40,686 nucleotides of DNA from JBJXDT01 sp046153505. Its GTDB lineage: Bacteria; Pseudomonadota; Gammaproteobacteria; Burkholderiales; Methylophilaceae. The stretch covers positions 1 through 40,686 of the forward strand of contig JBJXDT010000004.1 in NCBI GenBank assembly GCA_046153505.1. Direction: 5' to 3'. How positions within the stretch are numbered: position 1 is the stretch's first letter; every line of letters begins with the position of its first letter. Below the pieces are notes generated by a model that worked only from the letters and a program-made list of their open reading frames with translations, had not been told where the DNA came from and did no database searches. Below, piece by piece: positions 8,537 to 16,715 of the stretch. The translations under genes were made by a program, and so were the position numbers.

Positions 8537-9322
8537 ATGGACACACGACGCAAAGAGTTGGCCGAATTTCTACAAGCCATTCGCCAACGAGGTACGCCTG
8601 AGGAATTTGGCTTTCCTGCAGGGGTGCGCAGGCGCACACAAGGCCTAAGGCGAGAAGAAGTCGCACAACTTACAGGCATCAGCGCTACATGGTACACGTG
8701 GATAGAACAAGGCCGTGAAGTCAACGTATCGGCAGATGCGCTTGATAGACTAGCTATCGCGCTCAAGCTATCGCGCTCGGAACGTACCTATTTATTCGAT
8801 ATGGCCGACCGCCGCGACCCGTTAGCCAACAAATCTGAAACCGACACCGCGCCAGAAACTTTGATTAACATGTTGCAAAGTATTCACTTGCCCGCCTATA
8901 TCATGGGGCGAACTTGGAATTTACTCGCATGGAATAAGCCTGCAAGCGACTTGTTTACAGGCTGGCTAAATCATATCAAGCCGGAAGAACCGCACCCTAA
9001 CCTGCTCCGACTTGTGTTTCTCAACCCCAACGCTAAGCAATTCGTCGTGAACTGGGAAATGCGTGCACGGCGCTTGGTCGCAGAGTTCCGCGCCGATAGC
9101 CGTAGCCGCTTGAAAGAGCCTGAATTAAAACGACTTGTAAGTGAACTCTCGCAAGCAAGTGCAGAATTTGAACACTTTTGGAAGCAACATGATGTACTAG
9201 AACGGCAAGGCGGGCTTCGCGAATTCAACCATCCGGAACAAGGGTTAATCAGCTACCAACAAGTCACTTTAAGGCCAGTAGAGCAAGAGCAGTTGAAACT
9301 GGTGTTGCTGCAGCCTGCATAG
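8537..9322 (+). CDS. HTH transcriptional regulator with MmyB-like ligand-binding domain
   Basis: The 261-residue cytosolic DNA-binding protein has an N-terminal Xre-type helix-turn-helix (about 5-85) with RRRTQGLRREEVAQLTGIS and TWYTWIEQGRE as the helix-turn-helix core. This N-terminus is characteristic of the large MmyB/MltR family. The rest (about 100-260) matches the PAS-like MmyB ligand-binding domain, with YIMGRTWNLLAWNKPA, PNLLRLVFLNP and WEMRARRLVAEFRADS. Members often control a divergently transcribed neighbour, which here is leuC. AGGA lies nine bases before the ATG. The stop is one base from the stop of the convergent orphan gene. Ligand and target are unknown. Confidence 0.88.
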   Translation: MDTRRKELAEFLQAIRQRGTPEEFGFPAGVRRRTQGLRREEVAQLTGISATWYTWIEQGREVNVSADALDRLAIALKLSRSERTYLFDMADRRDPLANKSETDTAPETLINMLQSIHLPAYIMGRTWNLLAWNKPASDLFTGWLNHIKPEEPHPNLLRLVFLNPNAKQFVVNWEMRARRLVAEFRADSRSRLKEPELKRLVSELSQASAEFEHFWKQHDVLERQGGLREFNHPEQGLISYQQVTLRPVEQEQLKLVLLQPA

Positions 9323-9323
9323 G

Positions 9324-9932
9324 CTAATACACTTGCCACAAGATAGTATTGTGACCAAGAATATTTGACTCATTATCCAGACTAGTTGAAATTTGAGTGT
9401 GTTTGGTCAAATACCAAACACCTAATTCATCATTAAAGATATCATCGTCCGTGTTGTATTTGCCACTGGTTACTAAAAATAATGCAATATTTTTGATTGC
9501 TTTGGCAGTATTTTCATTTTCAGTTAAATACTTTGGTGCACCATATTTTTCTTTTAAGTGCGAAATCACACTTTTATGTTCCCAAAGCGGGAAATCAATT
9601 TTTCCAGCATTTAGCTTGCCATTTTTAAACCAGAACACCACTGTAAGTGCAGAAAAATTATCCCATGTTTTCAATTCGTCTGCGCAAAAATAGTCCCCAA
9701 AATATGGTACTGAACTATCGTTACCGCAATACCAGTTAATTGGGTAGCGCTTTTTAATATCAGCTTCAGTGGTGTTGGCATCAAGATCGTTAAAATCTAA
9801 TACTAAATGACTATGAGATAAGAAATGCTTGCGATATGTATAGCCGAAATCAGAATCCCAAACGAATAGAAAAAGGCAAATAAATATCGTATATGCAAGA
9901 ATACGCAGCAGTAAATAAGTACGACTTGTCAT
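9324..9932 (-). CDS. Membrane-anchored hypothetical protein at end of arg-cimA unit
   Basis: I do not recognise this 202-residue protein. It has one N-terminal hydrophobic segment (about 6-24), probably a signal anchor, then a soluble, presumably periplasmic domain rich in aromatic residues. Two cysteines (in YCGND and FCADELK) could form a disulfide. The start lies six bases after the cimA stop with no clear ribosome site, so it is likely coupled to cimA. Its DNA is noticeably richer in A and T than the neighbouring arg genes, which may mean later acquisition. It converges with the HTH gene with a single base between the stops. Confidence 0.72.
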   Translation of the reverse strand: MTSRTYLLLRILAYTIFICLFLFVWDSDFGYTYRKHFLSHSHLVLDFNDLDANTTEADIKKRYPINWYCGNDSSVPYFGDYFCADELKTWDNFSALTVVFWFKNGKLNAGKIDFPLWEHKSVISHLKEKYGAPKYLTENENTAKAIKNIALFLVTSGKYNTDDDIFNDELGVWYLTKHTQISTSLDNESNILGHNTILWQVY

Positions 9933-9938
9933 TATTTA

Positions 9939-11519
9939 TCAAGCAGCGCTCTGTTCTATATCCCGCATTAGTTTATATTCAATCGCATCGCGCATGGCAT
10001 GCCAAGAGGCATCAATAATATCGGTAGAAACGCCAACTGTCGTCCAACTTTCACGATGGTCTGCCGATTCAATTAGCACGCGCACCTTGGCTGCGGTCGC
10101 TTTATCAGAATCCAACACGCGAACTTTATAATCTATCAATTTAACGTCTTTAATTGCAGGGTAAAAGCGCTCTAACGCTTGGCGCACAGCTTTATCTAAA
10201 GCATTTACTGGGCCATCACCTTTAGCTGTTGCGGTTTCTTCATCTACACCCACAGCAACACTAATTGTAGCCGCTGAGCTGGCGCCATCTTGCGATGATT
10301 CATACACGCCAATTCGGTATTCTTTAAGAATAAAAAATGGCTGCAACTTGCCCAATAGACGGCGCACCAATAAATCAAATGAGCTTTCAGCACTTTCAAA
10401 CTGATAACCTTCGTGCTCTAAGGCTTTTAGATGTTCTAAGATACGCACCGTCTCGGCAGAATCTTTGTTTAATAGCGGATCAACCGCATTAATTTTGGCA
10501 AGTAGCGCCGCACGTCCCGCAACTTCTGAAACCAAAATATGCCGCATATTGCCCACTTGCTCGGGGTTAATATGCTCGTAGGATATTGGGTTTTTGCTAA
10601 CCGCATCAATATGCATGCCGCCCTTGTGTGAAAAAGCATCTTTGCCCACATATGGCGCCTTATCGTTAAAGGCCATATTGGCAACCTCGTTAATAAAACG
10701 TGCCGCAGAGGTCAGTTCAGTTATGTTCTTTTGAGGGATGCAACTCAAGCCCATCTTTAGTTGTAAATTTGGAATAATCGAACACAGATTTGCGTTGCCA
10801 CAACGCTCACCAATGCCGTTGATAGTGCCTTGCACCTGCACTGCGCCCGCCTGCACTGCAGCAATAGAGTTTGCAACTGCCATTTCACAATCGTTATGGC
10901 AATGAATCCCAATTTGCACATGGTTAAAACGCTTCACAACTGCCTGCGTGATTTCAAGCACCTCGTTCGGAAACGTTCCGCCATTTGTATCACACAAGCA
11001 AAGTACGCTTGCGCCAGCATCCACTGCAGATTGCAGCGTTTTTATCGCGTAGTCTGAATTGGCTTTATAGCCGTCAAAAAAATGCTCAGCATCAAAAACA
11101 ACTTCTTTGTTTTGGCTGACCAATAAGGCGATTGTGTTGCCTATCATGCGCAAATTTTCGTCTAGTGTAGTGCGTAAAATATCGGTAACTTGATAATCCC
11201 AACTCTTACCAAAAATCGCCACAGAAGCCGTATTGGCGCGAAGTAACGACTGCACATTATTGTCTTTGGATGCATCGCTACCAACTTTGCAAGTACTTCC
11301 AAATGCAATAATTCTGGCGTGCTCTAGCTTTAATGCTGCAACCCGTTCAAAAAATTCCAAATCTTTGGGGTTAGAGCCAGGATTGCCAGCTTCAATATAG
11401 CCAACACCCAACTCATCCAATCGCTCTACGATTTTGAGTTTATCCTCAACGGTAAACGAAACGCCTTGCGCTTGCGCACCATCGCGCAGCGTAGAATCAT
11501 AAACAACCACTTGATTCAT
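9939..11519 (-). CDS. cimA: (R)-citramalate synthase
   Basis: CimA condenses acetyl-CoA and pyruvate to citramalate, which LeuCD and LeuB convert to 2-oxobutyrate for isoleucine. This bypasses threonine deaminase. The 526-residue protein has an HMGL-type TIM barrel (about 1-290) with DSTLRDGAQ (8-16) and the metal-binding HCHND (206-210). A C-terminal LeuA-type allosteric/dimer domain (about 390-520) follows. Length and N-terminal motifs fit the citramalate synthase branch rather than LeuA. It starts seven bases after the argG stop. Association with arg genes rather than with leuCDB is slightly unusual, although the two clusters are close together. Confidence 0.92.
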   Translation of the reverse strand: MNQVVVYDSTLRDGAQAQGVSFTVEDKLKIVERLDELGVGYIEAGNPGSNPKDLEFFERVAALKLEHARIIAFGSTCKVGSDASKDNNVQSLLRANTASVAIFGKSWDYQVTDILRTTLDENLRMIGNTIALLVSQNKEVVFDAEHFFDGYKANSDYAIKTLQSAVDAGASVLCLCDTNGGTFPNEVLEITQAVVKRFNHVQIGIHCHNDCEMAVANSIAAVQAGAVQVQGTINGIGERCGNANLCSIIPNLQLKMGLSCIPQKNITELTSAARFINEVANMAFNDKAPYVGKDAFSHKGGMHIDAVSKNPISYEHINPEQVGNMRHILVSEVAGRAALLAKINAVDPLLNKDSAETVRILEHLKALEHEGYQFESAESSFDLLVRRLLGKLQPFFILKEYRIGVYESSQDGASSAATISVAVGVDEETATAKGDGPVNALDKAVRQALERFYPAIKDVKLIDYKVRVLDSDKATAAKVRVLIESADHRESWTTVGVSTDIIDASWHAMRDAIEYKLMRDIEQSAA

Positions 11520-11526
11520 AGCTTTT

Positions 11527-12750
11527 TTATTTCTTTTTATGTTTTAAGTTTGCGGCAATACGCATTCTTAATGCATTCAGCTTAATAAAGCCACCAGCGT
11601 CTTTTTGGTCGTAAGCACCTTTGTCATCTTCGAACGTTGCAATGCTAGTATCAAACAGTGAATCTGTTTTGCTATCACGGCCAGCAACAATCACATTGCC
11701 TTTGTAAAGCTTGAGCCTTACCGCGCCATTAACCGACTTCTGCGTGTGGTCAATCAAAGTCTGCAAGGCGATACGTTCCGGACTCCACCAATAACCGTTG
11801 TATATCATACTGGCGTAGCGTGGCATTAAATCGTCTTTTAAGTGCGCCACTTCACGGTCTAAGGTAATGCTTTCAATCGCACGGTGCGCTCTAAGCATAA
11901 TGGTACCACCCGGCGTTTCGTAGCAGCCGCGTGACTTCATGCCTACATAGCGATTTTCCACTAAATCCAAACGGCCTATACCATGTTTGCCGCCGAGCTT
12001 ATTCAAGTGCGCCAATATTTCGTGTGGCTTCATTTTTTCACCATTTAACGATACTGGATCACCATTCTCATATTCAATGTCTAAATATTCAGCTGCATCA
12101 GGTGCCGCTTCTGGTGAGACTGTCCAGCGCCACATGCTCTCTTCTGCCTCAGCAGCTGGGTCTTCTAGATGACGGCCTTCGTATGAAATATGCAATAAGT
12201 TGGCATCCATACTGTATGGACTACCGCCTTGTTTATGCTTCATATCAACTGGAATGCCATGCTTTTCAGCATATGCCATGAGTTTTTCACGGCTCAATAA
12301 ATCCCACTCACGCCAAGGCGCGATGATTTGGATATTCGGGTTTAAAGCATATGCACCTAGCTCGAAACGTACCTGATCGTTGCCTTTACCTGTCGCACCG
12401 TGCGAAATCGCATCAGCATTAGTAATTGCAGCAATTTCAATCAAGCGTTTAGCAATGAGTGGACGTGCAATCGAGGTACCTAATAAATATTCACCTTCAT
12501 ATACTGTATTGGCGCGAAACATTGGGAATACAAAATCGCGCACAAACTCTTCACGCACGTCATCAATAAAAATCTCTTTCACGCCCGCAGCTTTGGCTTT
12601 GGCACGCGCTGGTTCTAACTCTTCACCTTGGCCTAAATCAGCTGTAAAAGTCACCACCTCACACTTGTATTCATCTTGCAACCATTTCAAAATGACAGAT
12701 GTATCTAATCCGCCAGAATATGCCAACACTACTTTATTTACTTTACTCAT
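11527..12750 (-). CDS. argG: Argininosuccinate synthase
   Basis: ArgG joins citrulline and aspartate with ATP to argininosuccinate, the penultimate step of arginine synthesis. The 407 residues fit the type 1 enzyme. The N-terminal AYSGGLDTSVILKW (10-23) is the PP-loop ATP site. GATGKGNDQVRFE (about 118-130) and YSMDANLLHISYEGRHLEDP form the citrulline and aspartate sites. The ribosome site is poor (AGGT about eight bases before the ATG) and lies in a partial third copy of a 15-base repeat that begins in argF. Gene order argF-argG-cimA with short gaps suggests one mRNA. Confidence 0.97.
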   Translation of the reverse strand: MSKVNKVVLAYSGGLDTSVILKWLQDEYKCEVVTFTADLGQGEELEPARAKAKAAGVKEIFIDDVREEFVRDFVFPMFRANTVYEGEYLLGTSIARPLIAKRLIEIAAITNADAISHGATGKGNDQVRFELGAYALNPNIQIIAPWREWDLLSREKLMAYAEKHGIPVDMKHKQGGSPYSMDANLLHISYEGRHLEDPAAEAEESMWRWTVSPEAAPDAAEYLDIEYENGDPVSLNGEKMKPHEILAHLNKLGGKHGIGRLDLVENRYVGMKSRGCYETPGGTIMLRAHRAIESITLDREVAHLKDDLMPRYASMIYNGYWWSPERIALQTLIDHTQKSVNGAVRLKLYKGNVIVAGRDSKTDSLFDTSIATFEDDKGAYDQKDAGGFIKLNALRMRIAANLKHKKK

Positions 12751-12756
12751 TTTTAA

Positions 12757-12794
12757 TTACCTAATTAAACTTTACCTAATTAAACTTTACCTAA
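12757..12794 (-). repeat. 15-bp tandem duplication across the argF stop codon
   Basis: On the minus strand TTAGGTAAAGTTTAA occurs twice head to tail (12780-12794 and 12765-12779), followed by the first eight bases of a third copy (12757-12764). The first copy encodes the last codons of argF (LGKV and stop); the others form the argF-argG spacer. The partial copy supplies the only AGGT near the argG start. Confidence 0.9.
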
Positions 12795-13694
12795 TAACAA
12801 ATATTCCATGAGTGCTTTTTGCACATGTAGCCTGTTTTCTGCCTCATCCCAAACGACAGATTGCACGCCATCAATCACCTCAGCAGCCACTTCTTCACCA
12901 CGATGCGCTGGCAGGCAATGCATAAAGAGCGCGTCTTTGTTCGCAGCACGCATCATTTCTGCGTCCACCTGCCAATCTGCAAAGTCACGCATACGCTCTG
13001 CGTTTTCTGCTTCAAAGCCCATGCTCGTCCAAACATCAGTCGTGACTAAATCTGCGCCTTTGGCTGCATCCATTGGGTCGGCGAATGTTTCAAAATGATC
13101 ATGTCCATATAAATTAGCGCGTTCTGGCTCAACTTCGTAACCTGGTGGTGTGCTCACATGGACGTTAAAGTCTAGCATTTCTGCTGCTTGCAGCCATGTA
13201 TTACAAACATTATTACTATCACCAATCCACGCCACTGTTTTGCCTTTAATCGAGCCGCGATGCTCGATAAAGGTAAAAATGTCGGCTAAAATTTGGCAAG
13301 GATGGTACTCGTTAGTTAAACCATTTATCACTGGCACACGAGAATTTTCGGCAAAGCGCTCAATAATGCTTTGCTCAAAAGTGCGAATCATCACAATGTC
13401 GCTCATGCGCGAAATCACTTGCGCCGCGTCTTCTACTGGTTCACCGCGACCTAGTTGCGAATCACGCGTATTTAAATAAATAGCAGAGCCCCCAAGTTGA
13501 TGCATTCCAGCTTCAAAACTTAAGCGCGTGCGTGTACTGGCTTTTTCAAAAATCATCACCAAAGTTCGGTCTTGCAAAGGCCAATATTGTTTATACGCTT
13601 TAAATTGGCTTTTAATCCAAGTCGCGCGCGCAAAAATATGATTTAGCTCATCCGTCGTTAAATCATTAAATTGTAAAAAGTGTTTTATCGCCAT
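12780..13694 (-). CDS. argF: Ornithine carbamoyltransferase
   Basis: ArgF makes citrulline from ornithine and carbamoyl phosphate. The 304-residue length is normal. The carbamoyl-phosphate site STRTR (53-57), HPCQ (131-134) and the ornithine-binding HCLPAHRGEE (259-268) are all present. DSNNVCNTW is the usual nucleotide-fold loop. It follows argD by 14 bases with no clear ribosome site, so coupling is likely. Its last five codons including the stop are duplicated in the following spacer (12765-12779). Confidence 0.97.
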   Translation of the reverse strand: MAIKHFLQFNDLTTDELNHIFARATWIKSQFKAYKQYWPLQDRTLVMIFEKASTRTRLSFEAGMHQLGGSAIYLNTRDSQLGRGEPVEDAAQVISRMSDIVMIRTFEQSIIERFAENSRVPVINGLTNEYHPCQILADIFTFIEHRGSIKGKTVAWIGDSNNVCNTWLQAAEMLDFNVHVSTPPGYEVEPERANLYGHDHFETFADPMDAAKGADLVTTDVWTSMGFEAENAERMRDFADWQVDAEMMRAANKDALFMHCLPAHRGEEVAAEVIDGVQSVVWDEAENRLHVQKALMEYLLLGKV

Positions 13695-13708
13695 ATCGTC
13701 TAGTCTAG

Positions 13709-14893
13709 CTATTTATTTTGCAAAAATGCTTTGATGATAGCCGATAAGCGTGACACCAATTCCAGTGATTCTTCGGCATTAATCACCAACGGTGGCAATA
13801 AGCGAATCACATTATCTGCAGTCACATTAATCAATAACTTTGCCTCCAAGGATATCTTTATCAGCTCAGTACAAGGTCTATCCAGCTCAATCCCAATCAT
13901 CAAACCTGCGTGGCGAATCACAACCACGCCTTTGGTATTGACAAGTTCAGCTTTAAAACCATCACAAATTAAATCACCCATTTTTTGGGCGTTCTCACGT
14001 AGCTTTTCATCTTGAATCACATTTAAGGTAGTCAATCCAGCTGCAGTAGCTAATGGATTACCACCGAAGGTTGAGCCGTGCTTACCATACACAAACACAT
14101 CGGCCGCAGCGCCTTTAGCCACACACGCGCCAATCGGTACACCAGAGCCTAAACCTTTTGCCAAGCTCATCACATCTGGCATGATGCCAGTGTGTTGAAA
14201 CGCAAACCATCTGCCTGTTCGCCCAATACCGGTTTGCACCTCATCTACCATGAGCAACCAACCATTTGCATCACATACTTTACGTAGCCCTTGAAAATAA
14301 GCGCTGATATCAGCAGGGATATTAATACCACCCTCACCTTGCACGGGCTCTACCAAAATGGCAACCACGTTATTTTTACGCGATGCGATCTGCTTAATTG
14401 CCTCTAAGTCATCATAGGGTACGCGAATAAAACCAGATACTAAAGGTTCAAAACCAGCTTGTGCTTTGCGATTACCTGTTGCAGAAAGTGTTGCCATCGT
14501 TCGGCCATGAAAGCTACGTTCCATCACGATAATTTCTGGATTTTCAATGCCTTTATTATGTCCATATAGTCGCGCTAATTTGATACTAGCTTCATTCGCT
14601 TCGCAACCAGAGTTACAGAAGAATACTCTGTCCATGCCAGATACTTCTGCCAATTTATCAGCCAAGGCTTCTTGCTCTACAATATGATAATAATTAGAAA
14701 CATGAATTAGCTTAGCCGCCTGCTCCGCGATGGTTTTGGCTAATTTAGGGTGCGCGTGGCCAAGTCCATTTACAGCCACACCAGAAAGCGCATCTAGGTA
14801 TTTTTCACCCTTCGTATCCCACAGCCAAACACCCTGCCCATTTGTAAAAGTGACAGGTAAGCGATTGTAATTATTCATCAAATGCTGCGACAT
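13709..14893 (-). CDS. argD: Acetylornithine aminotransferase
   Basis: ArgD transfers an amino group from glutamate to N-acetylglutamate semialdehyde, giving acetylornithine. It may also serve diaminopimelate synthesis (DapC activity). It is a class III PLP aminotransferase of 394 residues. FFCNSGCEANEASIKLAR (91-108) binds the cofactor phosphate, SFHGRT (127-132) is typical, DEVQTGIGRTG (217-227) holds the PLP aspartate, and Lys246 in SLAKGLG forms the Schiff base. It heads the argD-F-G-cimA cluster. A strong terminator for the upstream gene ends only about 15 bases before the ATG, so the argD promoter must lie within or before that terminator. Confidence 0.96.
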   Translation of the reverse strand: MSQHLMNNYNRLPVTFTNGQGVWLWDTKGEKYLDALSGVAVNGLGHAHPKLAKTIAEQAAKLIHVSNYYHIVEQEALADKLAEVSGMDRVFFCNSGCEANEASIKLARLYGHNKGIENPEIIVMERSFHGRTMATLSATGNRKAQAGFEPLVSGFIRVPYDDLEAIKQIASRKNNVVAILVEPVQGEGGINIPADISAYFQGLRKVCDANGWLLMVDEVQTGIGRTGRWFAFQHTGIMPDVMSLAKGLGSGVPIGACVAKGAAADVFVYGKHGSTFGGNPLATAAGLTTLNVIQDEKLRENAQKMGDLICDGFKAELVNTKGVVVIRHAGLMIGIELDRPCTELIKISLEAKLLINVTADNVIRLLPPLVINAEESLELVSRLSAIIKAFLQNK

Positions 14894-14907
14894 ATTTACT
14901 AAAACCT

Positions 14908-14939
14908 AAAAAGAAAAACGGCGGCTAAGGCCGCCGTTT
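14908..14939 (-). terminator. Strong rho-independent terminator ahead of argD
   Basis: AAACGGCGGC (14916-14925) and GCCGCCGTTT (14930-14939) form a perfect 10-pair GC-rich stem with a four-base loop. On the minus strand it is followed by a run of Ts broken by one C (14908-14918). It should end transcripts of the PuuD-like gene. Confidence 0.85.
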
Positions 14940-14954
14940 GTAAGCCTTAAAAAT

Positions 14955-15446
14955 TTATAAGCCTAATACCGCACTATGGCTTAAACCATTTGCCATGAAA
15001 AACAACATTGGCAGAGAAAGCATCATGTTCGTACGTGAAGCTAACATTGCCACACGACGTGCTTTTGCCTTTTCTTCATCTGTAGCGGGTTTCATACCTA
15101 AAATCTTTTGTTGATTTGGCCAAATGAAATGCCAAACGTTAAACAGCATGATCGTGCCCAACCAAGCGCCAATACCGATGCCTGCAAAACCGTTGCGCAA
15201 CATAAAGGCATCTGCTAAATTAGGGCCAAGCATTGCTGCGCCAGCCAACCATGTGCCCACAGCAGCCCAGCGGAAATAAAACAATGCGCGTGGCGCGACA
15301 TGTTTAGTAATGCCAGCAGCTGTGCCATCGGCGCCTGCATCTTTAAGTGCGGCCATTTGCACCAAGTTAAAGTAATAAAGCAAGCCAATCCATGTGATAC
15401 CAAAAATGAAGTGTAACCAACGTGCTAATCCTGCAAAGTATTCCAT
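14955..15446 (-). CDS. PuuD-like (urate oxidase N-terminal family) membrane protein
   Basis: The 163-residue integral membrane protein has four likely helices (about 8-27, 56-75, 90-108, 136-155). The opening WLHFIFGITWIGLLYYFNLVQ is typical of the membrane domain of the PuuD/urate oxidase N-terminal family. Histidines at 12, 49 and 106 could bind heme or metal. Classical PuuD is much longer and ends in a cytochrome c domain; this protein has only part of the membrane region. No purine catabolism genes are nearby, so a urate function is doubtful. A small redox or heme membrane protein is more likely. It starts one base after the stop of a 34-codon gene, and GGGG in that gene serves as ribosome site. 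Confidence 0.72.
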   Translation of the reverse strand: MEYFAGLARWLHFIFGITWIGLLYYFNLVQMAALKDAGADGTAAGITKHVAPRALFYFRWAAVGTWLAGAAMLGPNLADAFMLRNGFAGIGIGAWLGTIMLFNVWHFIWPNQQKILGMKPATDEEKAKARRVAMLASRTNMMLSLPMLFFMANGLSHSAVLGL

Positions 15447-15447
15447 A

Positions 15448-15552
15448 TTAAGCCCCTGCCATCAAAAAGTTTTTCAAAAAGAAAACCAACACAATGGTTA
15501 AAATAACACCTGAAATAATGGTGCCTGGAATGGATTCTAGTGGATTTTTCAT
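15448..15552 (-). CDS. 34-residue single-pass membrane peptide
   Basis: This short gene starts MKNPLESIPGTIISGV and ends FLKNFLMAGA, with one hydrophobic helix (about 9-28). It has a strong ribosome site (AGGAG nine bases before the ATG). Its stop is one base from the next start (TAATATG), a clear coupling arrangement with the PuuD-like gene, so the two probably act together. The helix could assemble with the four-helix neighbour as a small subunit. I do not recognise a family. Coding status rests on ribosome site, coupling and a membrane-like composition. Confidence 0.75.
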   Translation of the reverse strand: MKNPLESIPGTIISGVILTIVLVFFLKNFLMAGA

Positions 15553-15603
15553 TGTTACTGCTCCTGATTAAAATAAATTATCATTTATAGATAGCAGATT
15601 AGC

Positions 15604-15622
15604 GCAAAACCCTCGATTTTGC
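15604..15622 (-). terminator. Possible weak terminator after the M48 gene
   Basis: GCAAAA (15604-15609) and TTTTGC (15617-15622) form a six-pair stem with a seven-base loop, six bases past the M48 stop. The stem is AT-rich and no T-run follows on the minus strand, so efficiency is doubtful. Confidence 0.25.
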
Positions 15623-15627
15623 AAGGT

Positions 15628-16698
15628 TTACACTTGACAATCTGTCTTTGCTGTTAAGAACGGTTTGATGCGAAGCAAGGTATCTGGATGCGATGAAAGC
15701 ATATCACTCACTGGATTACCAGCATCAGGTGTGTCTGTTTTTGGTTTTTTATTACTATCGTCTTTCAAATCAGGCCTACTTTTTGCCAAACGCAGCAATA
15801 TATCGGCGAACGCTTTAGGCGGCAAGCATGATTTTTTTAAGGCCTGCAGAGAAAATGCATCCGCTTCGTACTCTAATTCTCGCGTATAGCGCATTTGCAT
15901 AAGTACCCCTGGCAAGCCAGAAGCGATTGAGCTAACATCACCCGTCACCGCAGCTAAAATCAGTCCAGAAAGTGCGCCCTGGATGCTCTGGCGGAATGCA
16001 TGGCGTTTTTTAACGTGACCCAGCTCGTGCGCTAACACTGCGACAATTTCCGTGTCATTTTTTGAGAGCTTTATTAAATCGTCAGTAATAACCATAATTC
16101 CGCCAGGCAGTGCGAAAGCATTGGCGCCAATGGCTTCAGATTCCCTAAACTCCAAACGGTACTGCGGGCAATTTTTAAACGCGGCACACATACTGTTCAC
16201 CGCCGCCACAATGCTTACTTGTCGAGCTTTATCAATTTTGCTTGGCGTAAAATAACCGAATTTAGTATCTAACCCTTGTAACACTTGTTCGCCCATTTTG
16301 GCCTCAATACTGGGTGAAGTCGCATCTGCCACGCGTTCTGCCAAGATTGGCACACCATATTGCAAAAATAGCCAACCTGCGAGTACTGTCGCCACCAATG
16401 AAAGCATCACCCAGCCTAGATGGTTTTCTAGGTAATGCACGCCACGCCAAAAAGCACTGGTTTTGGATGGCATTGCTGCTTCTAACTCGCTGATGTCAAA
16501 GGCTTCTAATCTGCCGCCATTTGGTAAATCAATTAAGCGCTTGGTCTTTCCTAGCTTGGCTTGCACGTCGATATACGCAAGCTTGTATGTCAAGCTTTCG
16601 CCAGCCATCTCAAAACTGAGGGTATCGCCTGCAATCCGCACCAATACTGGTAGTGCGCGGGCACTATTTCCATCAAAAAAATCAGCCGGAAATGACAT
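15628..16698 (-). CDS. Membrane-anchored M48 family metalloprotease
   Basis: This 356-residue zinc protease has HELGH (224-228) as the zinc and catalytic motif and Glu278 in YEAD as the probable third ligand. A soluble N-terminal domain (about 1-80) of the kind often attached to M48 proteases in betaproteobacteria precedes a single membrane helix (about 96-118). The protease domain (about 135-355) is then probably periplasmic. MSFPADFFDG at the start is typical of this subgroup. Related M48 proteins (BepA, LoiP, HtpX) handle envelope protein quality control. It lies 17 bases after the DUF898 gene, so the two are almost certainly cotranscribed. The substrate is unknown. Confidence 0.9.
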   Translation of the reverse strand: MSFPADFFDGNSARALPVLVRIAGDTLSFEMAGESLTYKLAYIDVQAKLGKTKRLIDLPNGGRLEAFDISELEAAMPSKTSAFWRGVHYLENHLGWVMLSLVATVLAGWLFLQYGVPILAERVADATSPSIEAKMGEQVLQGLDTKFGYFTPSKIDKARQVSIVAAVNSMCAAFKNCPQYRLEFRESEAIGANAFALPGGIMVITDDLIKLSKNDTEIVAVLAHELGHVKKRHAFRQSIQGALSGLILAAVTGDVSSIASGLPGVLMQMRYTRELEYEADAFSLQALKKSCLPPKAFADILLRLAKSRPDLKDDSNKKPKTDTPDAGNPVSDMLSSHPDTLLRIKPFLTAKTDCQV

Positions 16699-16715
16699 AT
16701 ATTTAAAAAAACGAC

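Noticed and set aside
14955..15446. Calling the gene puuD (urate hydroxylase)
   Set aside because: The protein is far too short, lacks cytochrome c, and no purine catabolism genes are nearby. Only family resemblance is claimed.
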